A stretch of 64,000 nt of DNA from Thioalkalivibrio sp. XN8 (GTDB lineage: Bacteria > Pseudomonadota > Gammaproteobacteria > Steroidobacterales > XN24), in NCBI RefSeq assembly GCF_011058255.1, contig NZ_JAALFH010000066.1, forward strand, positions 62,001 to 126,000, in the 5' to 3' direction. A program made the position numbers and the translations under genes. Below the pieces are notes generated by a model, which was not told where the DNA came from, did not search any database, and saw only the letters and a program-made list of their open reading frames with translations. Positions 1-8,213 of this stretch are shown here, in pieces (within the stretch, counting starts at the first letter, position 1; each line of letters begins with the position of its first letter).

Positions 1-80
1 GGGCCGTTTAGCGGCTTGCGTGGCTCCGGCGTAGGCAATTTTGCCGCACATCCCCTGTCTTCCCCCGGGGACCGGCGCCC
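1..80. other. Left window edge upstream of array gene 1
   Basis: No gene can be recognised in these 80 bases. One + frame is open from base 1 to a TGA at 82-84, which overlaps the GTG start of array gene 1 in the same GTGA arrangement used throughout the array. This suggests, weakly, that another coding sequence ends here. Its short peptide does not resemble the C-termini of the array proteins. No convincing -35/-10 pair was seen. Confidence 0.3.
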
Positions 81-2294
81 GTGACGTTGTTCGGGGAGCT
101 GAGGCGCCGCAAGGTTTTCCGCGTCGCCGCCGCGTATGCGGTCGTAGCGTGGCTGGTCCTGCAGGTCGCCGACATCCTCCTCGACAACTTCGGCGCCCCG
201 GAATGGGTGTTCAAGTCCTTTACCGTGCTGCTGGTGCTGGGCTTCCCGCTGGCGGTCGTGATGGCCTGGGTCTTCGACCTGACGCCCGGCGGGCTGCAGC
301 GCACGCCCGATGTCGCGCCCGCGGATCCCGGCGCGCCCGCCGACGGCGGCATGGCGCGCCGCGGGCGGCTGACGAACCGCGTCATTCTCATCGGCGCCCT
401 CCTGATCATCGTGGTCATGGCGACCGAGCGGATCTGGTTTGCCGGCCGCGGCAGCCCCGCCGAAGCGCCGGCGACGGCCCCGGCGGCCACGCCTGCGGAC
501 CCGGCGAATGAGCCGGCCGCGGCCGACCCCGCGCGCTCCATCGCCGTGCTGGCCTTCGAGGACCTGAGCCCCGAAGGCGACCAGGGGTATTTTGCCGAGG
601 GGATTTCCGAGGAGCTGCTGAACCTGCTGGCGCGCAGCGAGGGCTTTCGCGTCGCCGCCCGGACCTCGTCGTTCAAGTTCAAGGGCAGCGATGCTGACAT
701 CGGCGAGATCGGCGCGGCGCTGAACGTGGAGACCGTGCTGGAAGGCTCGGTCCGCAAGGCCGGCGACCAGGTGCGCATCACGGCCCAGCTGATCGAGGTC
801 GGCAGCGGTTTCCACATCTGGTCGGACACCTACGACCGCCGCCTCGAGAACATCTTCGCGGTCCAGGACGAGATCGCCTCGGCCATCGTCCGCGCCCTGC
901 AACTCGAGCTGGACGTCGGCGTCGAGACGGCCGGCCGCACGCAAAACGTGCAGGCCTATGACTTGTACCTGCGGGGCCGCCAGCTGGCCCGCGAGCCTAC
1001 CCGCGCCGGCCTGCTGCAGGCCATCGAGATGTACGAGGAGGCCCTCACGCTCGACCCGCGCTTCGCCGGCGCCTACAGCGGGATCGCCGAAGCCTGGACC
1101 TGGCTCGAGGACTACGGCGGCATCCCTTCGGCCGAGGCCTTCCCGCAGGCCGAGCAGGCGGCACGGCGCGCGCTGGCGCTGGATCCCCAGTCGGCCGAGG
1201 CGCATGCCGCGATGGCTTTCGTGCGCGACCGGTACTACAGCGACGCGGTCGGCGCCAGCCGCTATTTCGAGCGCACGCTGGAGCTGAACCCGAACTACGT
1301 CACCGCCTACAACATCTACGGCGATGTCCTGCGCGACATCGGGAACCTGGAGCGCATGATCGAGGTGCACCGCAAGGCGGTCGAACTCGATCCGCTCTCG
1401 GTATTCATGCGCACGCGCCTCGCCTCGAAGTTGCTGGATGTCGGCAAGTACGAGGAATCGCGCGCCTTGCTGGACGAAGTCCTGTCGGAGTACCCCGACA
1501 ACGACTATGCGAAAGAAGAGCTCGGTAACCTGGCGCGCCAGCAGGGCCGCTTCGCCGATGCGATCAGCGAGTTTCGCTTCGTGCATTTCGCCAGGCCGGG
1601 CGACCCCTATTCGGCGGCACAGATCGCGATGGTCGCAGTCCATCTCGATGACCGCGCGCTCGCCGAGGCCTGGATCGAAGCGGCGCGCCGGAGAGGCGAG
1701 AACAACCGCTGGGAACTCTTCGCACGGGACAGGCTGGCAGTGGCCGAGGGGGACTGGGCGCAGCTAGCTGAAACCGGCGCTGTGAGAGGTGGCCCGGCGG
1801 GCGCTTACCTGCGCGGGGTTGCCGCCGCGCGGGCCGGCGCGTGGCATGAGGCGCGGCGCTTGCTGCTCGAGTCGCTGCAGCTCTCCAGCTACGATGCCGT
1901 GCAGGGCGCGCGCCTCATACACATGGGCGCACTGCTGGAGCTTGCCTGGGTGGAACGACAGCTCGGCCTGGAAGGCTGGGACGGGCGCGCCGCCAGTGTC
2001 GAGAAGCTGATCGCTGAACTGCGTGCTCAGGGCGGTGCGTATATCAACTGGGGCGCCACGACGCTCGCCTATGACGCCGCCCGGGTGGCTGCGATTCGGG
2101 GTGATCGCGACACGGCGCTGCTGGAATTGCAGATCGCCGAGGCCAACCGCTGGCTGCCGCCCTGGTTCCTGGAGCACGACGCCGTCTTCGCCACCTGGCG
2201 CGAGGATCGGGAGTTCATCGCGCTGGTGGCTGCCGTGAAAGAACACTCGGCATCCGAGCGCGCCAGGCTGGCAGGCCTGGAGGTCCGCCCGTGA
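81..2294 (+). CDS. Array gene 1: membrane-anchored FlgO-like/TPR protein
   Basis: 737 aa, function unknown. The chosen GTG start puts the shared GELRRRKVFRV box at the N-terminus, as in all relatives. Hydrophobic helices lie at about 13-33, 44-66 and 101-115. An Ala/Pro-rich linker (121-150) leads to the FlgO-like domain (about 152-272) with SIAVLAF at 153, GISEELLN at 174-181, LEGSVRKAG and HIWSDTYDRR. TPR-like units start near 293; helices ending in ALTLDP, ALALDP, TLELNP and AVELDP can be read to about 440, and more degenerate repeats follow. The protein ends in EVRP and lacks the two-Cys tail found in half of its paralogues. It is the second longest of the array. The stop overlaps the start of array gene 2 (GTGA). 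Family membership is clear; topology is inferred from charge distribution. Confidence 0.85.
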   Translation: MTLFGELRRRKVFRVAAAYAVVAWLVLQVADILLDNFGAPEWVFKSFTVLLVLGFPLAVVMAWVFDLTPGGLQRTPDVAPADPGAPADGGMARRGRLTNRVILIGALLIIVVMATERIWFAGRGSPAEAPATAPAATPADPANEPAAADPARSIAVLAFEDLSPEGDQGYFAEGISEELLNLLARSEGFRVAARTSSFKFKGSDADIGEIGAALNVETVLEGSVRKAGDQVRITAQLIEVGSGFHIWSDTYDRRLENIFAVQDEIASAIVRALQLELDVGVETAGRTQNVQAYDLYLRGRQLAREPTRAGLLQAIEMYEEALTLDPRFAGAYSGIAEAWTWLEDYGGIPSAEAFPQAEQAARRALALDPQSAEAHAAMAFVRDRYYSDAVGASRYFERTLELNPNYVTAYNIYGDVLRDIGNLERMIEVHRKAVELDPLSVFMRTRLASKLLDVGKYEESRALLDEVLSEYPDNDYAKEELGNLARQQGRFADAISEFRFVHFARPGDPYSAAQIAMVAVHLDDRALAEAWIEAARRRGENNRWELFARDRLAVAEGDWAQLAETGAVRGGPAGAYLRGVAAARAGAWHEARRLLLESLQLSSYDAVQGARLIHMGALLELAWVERQLGLEGWDGRAASVEKLIAELRAQGGAYINWGATTLAYDAARVAAIRGDRDTALLELQIAEANRWLPPWFLEHDAVFATWREDREFIALVAAVKEHSASERARLAGLEVRP

Positions 2295-4177
2295 CGTCCG
2301 CCGGCATGCTGGCCGAGTTCAAGCGGCGCAATGTCTGGCGCGCCGGGCTCGCCTGGCTGGCGCTGTCCTGGTTCCTGATCGCGCTGGCTGACCTGCTGCT
2401 GCCCCTGCTCGGCTTCGGCGACGTGGTGATCCGCTGGCTGATCATCGTGCTCGGCCTGCTGCTGGTGCCGGTGATGTGCTTCGCCTGGTTGGTGGAGATG
2501 ACGCCCGAGGGCCTCCGGCTCGACCCGGGGCCGGGCAGCATCAACCCGGAGAACGAGCACACGGCGCGGCGGATCGACCAGGTCACCATCGTGCTGCTGT
2601 TGATGGCCATCGCCCTGTCGGGTTTTCGGCAGTTCGTCCTGCCGGAGCGGGTCGAAGCGCCGGCGGAGAGTGGCGCCCAGGCGGAGCAGCCGCAACCTGC
2701 CGAGACCGTCGCGCCGGCGCCCCTGGCGGCGGTCGATCCACGCTCTATCGCGGTGCTGCCTTTCGCCAACCTCAGCCCGGACCCGGAGAACGCCTACCTG
2801 GCCGACGGGATGGCGGAGGAGATCCTGAACGTGCTCGCGCGGGTCGAGGGGTTGCGGGTCGCCTCGCGGACCTCGTCGTTCGGCCTGCGGGACCAGCGGC
2901 TGGGCGTGCGCGAGATCGGCCAGGAACTCGGCGTCGCCCATGTCCTCGACGGCTCGGTGCGGCGCCAGGGGGACGAGCTGCGCATCACGGCCCAGCTGGT
3001 CGAGGCCGCCTCGGATCGCCAGCTCTGGTCGGGCAGCTTCGATCGCCGCCTCACCGACATCTTCACGCTGCAGGAGGAGATCGCCCAGGCCATCACGGAC
3101 GCGCTGGCCGACACCCTGGGCGTGCGCGAGGTCCGGGTGCGCCAGCCGACCGGCGACTTGCAGGCCTACGAGCTCTACCTGCGCGGCCGGCAATTGTTCG
3201 CCCAGCGCGGCGCCAACCTGCCGCCGGCGCGCGGGCTGCTGGAGCAGGCCGTCGACCGCGACCCGCGCTTCGCCGAGGCCTGGGCGGCACTGGGCGGCGT
3301 GCTGCTGGTGATGCCGTCCTACTTTGCCGACGTGCCCTCCGACGAGGCGGCCGAGCAGGCACGCTCCGCGGCGAGCCGGGCGCTGGCGCTGGTGCCGGAC
3401 CTGCCCGAGGCGCTGGCGGTCAGCGCCCGCCTGGCGGCCGAGCGGGGCGAGCGCCTTGCCGCCGTCCAGCTGGTGGAGCGCGCCCTGGCGCGGGACCCGA
3501 ACAACGCCAACAGCTGGATGTGGCACGGCCTGAACCTGCTGGAAGCCGGGCATGTGCAGGCGGCGCGCGCAGCATTCGAGCAGGCCAACCGGCTCGACCC
3601 CCTGAGCGGCATCCACTTCGGCTGGATCGGCGCCACGCAGGTGATCGAAGGCGAGGCCGAGGCGGCGGAGACCAGCCTGCGGCGCGCCCATGAACTCGGC
3701 TGGCGCGGCTCCGCGAGCGCCTGGCTCCTGAAGCTGGCGCTGGCGGACGGTCACGGCCCCGAGGCGGAGCGGCGCTTCCGCCAGTGGCTGCAGGATGACG
3801 GGCGCATCGCGCCGGAACACCGCTCCGTTTATGAAGAGATTGCGCCGGCGATGGCGGATCCGGCGCTGCGGCCCGCCGCTGGCGCCGCGGTGGCCGCGGC
3901 GATCGAGACCTGGCCGGAGCGCGAATGGAGCCAGCTCTACCTGATGCTGGGACTGCCCGACGAGGCCATTCGCGAGGCGCTGCGCAGCAAGCCGGATGCC
4001 GGGCAGATCCTCCTGCTGATGACCTGGTCGGGGGTGGATCGCGCTTTCCGTGAGCATCCGCGCTTCGCCGAGCTGGCCCAGCGCGACGGCCTGCTGGAGT
4101 TCTGGGACCGCTACGGCGACCCGGACTATTGCCGCCGGATCGGCGTGGCGCCGGTGCGCCTGGAGTGCGAGCGATGA
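2291..4177 (+). CDS. Array gene 2: divergent FlgO-like/TPR membrane protein
   Basis: 628 aa, GTG start inside the stop of gene 1. The N-terminal membrane domain is the most divergent of the array: FKRRNVWRAGLAWLALSW replaces the usual AAYVVVAW helix, the hinge is GFGD, and the second helix ends in VEMTPEG. A third helix spans about 98-110. The FlgO-like domain (about 152-272) is standard, with SIAVLPFANLSPDPE, GMAEEILN, LDGSVRRQG (Asp for the usual Glu) and LWSGSFDRRL. TPR units include ALVPDLPEA, ALARDPNNA and ANRLDPLSG. The C-terminus carries the FWDRYGDPDYCRR tail with Cys614 and Cys626, a spacing of 12. The domain order is certain; function is unknown. Confidence 0.84.
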   Translation: MTSAGMLAEFKRRNVWRAGLAWLALSWFLIALADLLLPLLGFGDVVIRWLIIVLGLLLVPVMCFAWLVEMTPEGLRLDPGPGSINPENEHTARRIDQVTIVLLLMAIALSGFRQFVLPERVEAPAESGAQAEQPQPAETVAPAPLAAVDPRSIAVLPFANLSPDPENAYLADGMAEEILNVLARVEGLRVASRTSSFGLRDQRLGVREIGQELGVAHVLDGSVRRQGDELRITAQLVEAASDRQLWSGSFDRRLTDIFTLQEEIAQAITDALADTLGVREVRVRQPTGDLQAYELYLRGRQLFAQRGANLPPARGLLEQAVDRDPRFAEAWAALGGVLLVMPSYFADVPSDEAAEQARSAASRALALVPDLPEALAVSARLAAERGERLAAVQLVERALARDPNNANSWMWHGLNLLEAGHVQAARAAFEQANRLDPLSGIHFGWIGATQVIEGEAEAAETSLRRAHELGWRGSASAWLLKLALADGHGPEAERRFRQWLQDDGRIAPEHRSVYEEIAPAMADPALRPAAGAAVAAAIETWPEREWSQLYLMLGLPDEAIREALRSKPDAGQILLLMTWSGVDRAFREHPRFAELAQRDGLLEFWDRYGDPDYCRRIGVAPVRLECER

Positions 4178-6297
4178 GCCTTTACAACGAACTCAAGCGC
4201 CGCAACATCTTCCGCGTGGCCGCGGCCTATATCGTCGTCGGCTGGTTGATTCTCCAGGTGGCCGAGATCGTGCTCGGTTTCATCGGCGCGCCCGACTGGG
4301 TGGGCAAGGCGCTGATTGCGCTGCTGCTGCTGGGCTTCGTGCCGGTGCTGGCTATTGCCTGGGTGTTCGAGGTGAGCCCGGAGGGCATCCGCCGCGACGA
4401 CGGCAGGAATGCCCGCGACGCCAGCCCGCAGGCCCGGCGGCTGGACGTGATCACGCTTTCGGCCGTAGTGCTGGTGGTGATCCTGCTGGCCTGGCAGCAC
4501 CTCGGCTCGGCGCTGCAGGGGCCGCAGCCGCAGGCTAACAGCGCAGGTGATGCGCCTCCCGCGGCGGCCGTGCCGGCGCAACCCGCGCCTGAGCAGGCGA
4601 GGCGGCCGCGCCTGGAGCCGCCGCCCTTCGAGCCGCTGCCGGGCTCGATCGCAGTCTTGCCCTTCACCAACCGCAGCGCCGAGCCGGACACCGCCTATTT
4701 CGTCGACGGCGTGCATGACGACCTGCTCACGCAGCTGGCGCGCAATGGTGACCTGAGGGTCATCTCGCGCACCTCGATGATGGAGTACCGCGACACGACC
4801 AAGAACGTGCGCCAGATCGGCGAGGAGCTCGGCGTCGCCACCATTCTCGAGGGGGCGGTGCAGCGCGCGGGACAGCGCGTGCGCATCAACGCGCAGCTGA
4901 TCGACACGCAGACCGACGCGCACCTGTGGGCGGAAACGTTCGACCGGGAGCTGACGCCGGAGAACGTGTTCGAGATCCAGTCCGACATCGCCGCGGCCAT
5001 CGCGGCGGCGCTGGGGAGCGCGCTGGGGGTGGGAGCGCCTAGCGCCGCGCCGTCCGTCCCCACCTCCGATGGTGAAGCCTACGACTTGTTCCTCAAGGCG
5101 CGCGCTAACCGGGACGTGGCGACCGAGGCCCAGATTCGGGACCGGATCCTGCTTTACCAGCAGGCACTGGCCCGCGACGAGCAGTTCGCCTTGGCAATGG
5201 CGGAACTGGGTCGCGAGTACACCAATCTTTTCTGGTTCATCAGCCGCCGGGACGAGGACCGTGAGGAAGGCGGACGCTGGATCGGGCGCGCCCTGGCGCT
5301 GGAACCCGAAAATCCCAGCATCCGGCTGGCGCATGCCGAGTTCCTGTATCGCGCGCACCTCGATTACGACGCTGCGCTCGAGGAGCTGGACCGCGCGGCC
5401 CAGGGCCTGCCGGGCAGCGCCGAAACCGTCGAACTGCGCGGCTACATCCTGCGCCGCGCAGGCCGCGCGCGGGAGATGGCCGAAGCGATAAGGTCCGCGA
5501 TACTGTTGGCACCCCGTTATTTCCCGCTGCTGCAGGTCGCGGTAGAGAACGCCTGGCTGGTCGGTGATATCGAGGATGCGCAGAGCTGGTACCGACGCCT
5601 CGAGGCCCTGCCTGATGTGCCGCCAATTGCGCTGAGCAACTACCCGGAGGCACGGATGCGAGTCCTTGGCGATGCTGAAGCCTTGTCGGCATTCCTGCAG
5701 CGCCAGTTCGGTGCGGCCGTCGACGCCAGGACCGGGTCTGCGGCAGCAGGCTTCAATGCGCTCTACCTGGCCGGAAAGTTTCCGACGTTGGCGCAGAAAC
5801 TCGATGAGGCATCGGCTGAGATTGTCGAGGACCAGTTCGAGTTGCTCCCGATCGAATTGCTGCGCGCCCGGGTGGCCTGGGCGCAGGACGACTTAGCGAA
5901 AGTGGAACTCCACGCGCGTGCCGCGCTCGCGCTCGTCGATGAGTTTCTGGCGCAGTATCCAGCGGATTACCGGGCGTTGACCTCGCGGGCCGAGTCGCTG
6001 GCTCTTCTCGGCGAGACGGAGGCCGCGCGGGAAGCACTCGACCAGGCCTTCGCGCAGCACGTGCCGAGTCGCGACGTGATCATACGTTCCGAGCTGCTCG
6101 CCAGGAAATTGCTTGTACAGGCATTGATCGATCCGCCGGAGCACGTCGCCACTGCGATGGACGAGTACCTCCAGCTCGAAATGAAGTACTGGTATTTCGA
6201 CGGGCTGATGCTGCATCCCGTGCTCAAGCGTCACCGCGATCATCCGGCCTTCCAGGCGCTGGCGGCGAAGTACTCGCGCAAGGGATCGGGGTCATGA
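4174..6297 (+). CDS. Array gene 3: FlgO-like/TPR membrane protein, VISRTS class
   Basis: 707 aa. The ATG at 4174 is preferred over one 45 bases upstream because it places MSLYNELKRR at the terminus and gives the ATGA overlap with gene 2. Helices lie at about 13-34, 46-66 and 92-107. A Pro-rich linker leads to the FlgO-like domain at about 158-285. It belongs to the variant class with GVHDDLLTQL and LRVISRTSM in place of GISEELLN and VASRTS, and has LEGAVQRAG and HLWAETFDREL. An extra TPEN insert precedes the final VFEIQSDIA helix, as in array gene 14. The TPR part is long (about 295-690) and degenerate, with ALALEPENP the clearest unit. There is no two-Cys tail; the end is KYSRKGSGS. Confidence 0.85.
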   Translation: MSLYNELKRRNIFRVAAAYIVVGWLILQVAEIVLGFIGAPDWVGKALIALLLLGFVPVLAIAWVFEVSPEGIRRDDGRNARDASPQARRLDVITLSAVVLVVILLAWQHLGSALQGPQPQANSAGDAPPAAAVPAQPAPEQARRPRLEPPPFEPLPGSIAVLPFTNRSAEPDTAYFVDGVHDDLLTQLARNGDLRVISRTSMMEYRDTTKNVRQIGEELGVATILEGAVQRAGQRVRINAQLIDTQTDAHLWAETFDRELTPENVFEIQSDIAAAIAAALGSALGVGAPSAAPSVPTSDGEAYDLFLKARANRDVATEAQIRDRILLYQQALARDEQFALAMAELGREYTNLFWFISRRDEDREEGGRWIGRALALEPENPSIRLAHAEFLYRAHLDYDAALEELDRAAQGLPGSAETVELRGYILRRAGRAREMAEAIRSAILLAPRYFPLLQVAVENAWLVGDIEDAQSWYRRLEALPDVPPIALSNYPEARMRVLGDAEALSAFLQRQFGAAVDARTGSAAAGFNALYLAGKFPTLAQKLDEASAEIVEDQFELLPIELLRARVAWAQDDLAKVELHARAALALVDEFLAQYPADYRALTSRAESLALLGETEAAREALDQAFAQHVPSRDVIIRSELLARKLLVQALIDPPEHVATAMDEYLQLEMKYWYFDGLMLHPVLKRHRDHPAFQALAAKYSRKGSGS

Positions 6298-8213
6298 GCC
6301 TCTGGGCCGAGCTCAAGCGCCGCAAGGTGGTGCGGGTTGCGGTGGTGTATGCCGCGACGTCCTTCGCGCTGCTGGAGGCGGCGGACCTGATGCTGCCGCG
6401 CCTCGGCGTGCCGGACTGGTCGATGAACCTGATCGTGGGCCTGGTGATACTCGGCTTCCCGATCGCGCTCATCATGGGCTGGGCACTGGAGCTTACGCCG
6501 GAGGGCGTGAAGCGGACGGATGAGCTGCCGGAGCCGACGGCGCCCGAGGCAGCGCCGGCGCTGCTGGGCAAGCGCACCGTGTTCCTTGCGGCCTTGCTGG
6601 TGGCCGTTGGCGTCGGGTTGGGCGCCGGCTGGTTCCTGAAGCCGGCCGGGGAGGAGCCGGGCGAGGCGCCGTTCCCGACTGCCGCCACGACCGCGGCTGA
6701 CGACGCGGCGCCACCGGCCACGACGACAGCAGCGGCAGACAAGGCGGACCAGCCGGACAAGAACACCATCGCGGTGCTGCCGTTCGTGAACATGAGCGCC
6801 AACCCGGAGAACGTGTTCTTCGCCGAAGGCATTGCGGAAGAGTTGCTGAACATCCTCGCCGGCGTGGACGGGCTCAAGGTCGCTTCGCGTACCTCGGCCT
6901 TCTCGTTCCGCGGCAAGGACACACCGATCCCGGAAATCGCCCGCGAACTGGGCGTCCGCCATATCCTCGAGGGTTCGGTGCGCCGCCAGGGCGATCGCGT
7001 GCGGATCACCGCCCAGCTCATCGAAACGGACAGCGACACGCATCTCTGGTCGGAGACTTTCGAGCGCGACCTGGTGGATATCTTCCGCGTGCAGGAGGAA
7101 ATCGCCCAGGCGATCACCCTGGCGCTGAAAGACGTGCTCGGGGTGCGCCAGGTTTCTGTGGCTGCGACGACGACCGACCTCACGGCATACGAGCTTTTCC
7201 TGCGCGGCCGCACGCGTTTCTACCAGCGTTTCGGCCTGGATGAGGCCATTGCCGACCTGCAGTCCGCGGTCGAGCGCGACCCGGATTTCGCGGAGGCCTG
7301 GGCGTTTCTCGGTGCGGCCAGCTTCGTGGTCGGCAACGGCGGTTATCCCACCGAGCTCGATCGCGCGCGCCTCATGGACGAGGCCCGGCTCGCTGTGGAG
7401 CGCGCCCTTGTCCTGGATCCGGAGCTCGCCACCGCAATGGCGGTCAAGGGCCAGCTGCTGACGCTTAACAGGGACCCGGCCCAAATCGTGGAAGGCTTGC
7501 AGCTGCTTGAGCGCGCTGCCAGTCGGGTGACCGCCGATTCCTCTGCGCCGCTCTGGCTCGGCTTGTCCCTGCTGGAGCTCGGGCGTGTCGATCGCGCCCT
7601 GCCGCATCTCGAGAAGGCCAACGCGCTGGACCCGCTGGTGGGGATCAACCAGGGCTATCTTGGCATTGCCTATGTCACCGCTGGGCGAGCCGAGGAAGCG
7701 ATTCTTCTCGGCCTGCGCTCCCAGGAACTCACCGGCAGTGTTTTCTGGTCTTTCCAGATGCTCATCGAGCTGGTGAACTCCGGTGCCGAGGCGCGTGCTT
7801 ACGAGTTGCTCGGCGCCATGCTGGCCGCTGACGACCTCAACCCTGTTGACCGGCAGTTCTTTACCGAGCTGCAGCTCGCAATCTCAGATCCCGCGCAGCG
7901 CGACTCGGTGTTTGTGTCCGGCGAGCCTGGCGCAGACGGGGTCGACCGTTTCCGGGCCGTGGTCAAGGACCTCATGTTCCGTAATGGTGCGCGTGCTATC
8001 AGCATGGGGGACTTGAGAGTCAGCCAGCTGATGCTGACGATCGGCGCGTGGTTGCCATCGCTGGGGTGGCTGCGGGAGGACCCCGCCCTTTATGCGTACA
8101 TGGACCGCATCGGCACCGTGGGTTTCTGGGAGCTGGACGGTTTCCCGCCTGGCTGCCGGCCGGTCGATGACCCAGCCGGCCGCCGGCTGGATTGCAGCGG
8201 GTACGGCCCATGA
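6294..8213 (+). CDS. Array gene 4: FlgO-like/TPR membrane protein, GKRT type
   Basis: 639 aa, ATGA overlap with gene 3. N-terminal GKRT type: LKRRKVVRVAVVYAATSF, ELTPEGVKRT, then LLGKRT before the third helix at about 95-113. A Thr/Ala-rich linker precedes the FlgO-like domain (about 158-278) with TIAVLPFVNMSANPEN, GIAEELLN, VASRTSAFSFRGKDTPI, LEGSVRRQG and HLWSETFERDL. This domain is very close to those of array genes 7, 10 and 15. TPR units include AVERDPDFAEAWAFL and ANALDPLVGINQGYL. The C-terminus has the WLPSLGWLRED box and then the two-Cys tail with Cys621 and Cys634. The last codons resemble the 3' end of remnant A downstream, which suggests a close relative was lost next to it. Confidence 0.86.
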   Translation: MSLWAELKRRKVVRVAVVYAATSFALLEAADLMLPRLGVPDWSMNLIVGLVILGFPIALIMGWALELTPEGVKRTDELPEPTAPEAAPALLGKRTVFLAALLVAVGVGLGAGWFLKPAGEEPGEAPFPTAATTAADDAAPPATTTAAADKADQPDKNTIAVLPFVNMSANPENVFFAEGIAEELLNILAGVDGLKVASRTSAFSFRGKDTPIPEIARELGVRHILEGSVRRQGDRVRITAQLIETDSDTHLWSETFERDLVDIFRVQEEIAQAITLALKDVLGVRQVSVAATTTDLTAYELFLRGRTRFYQRFGLDEAIADLQSAVERDPDFAEAWAFLGAASFVVGNGGYPTELDRARLMDEARLAVERALVLDPELATAMAVKGQLLTLNRDPAQIVEGLQLLERAASRVTADSSAPLWLGLSLLELGRVDRALPHLEKANALDPLVGINQGYLGIAYVTAGRAEEAILLGLRSQELTGSVFWSFQMLIELVNSGAEARAYELLGAMLAADDLNPVDRQFFTELQLAISDPAQRDSVFVSGEPGADGVDRFRAVVKDLMFRNGARAISMGDLRVSQLMLTIGAWLPSLGWLREDPALYAYMDRIGTVGFWELDGFPPGCRPVDDPAGRRLDCSGYGP

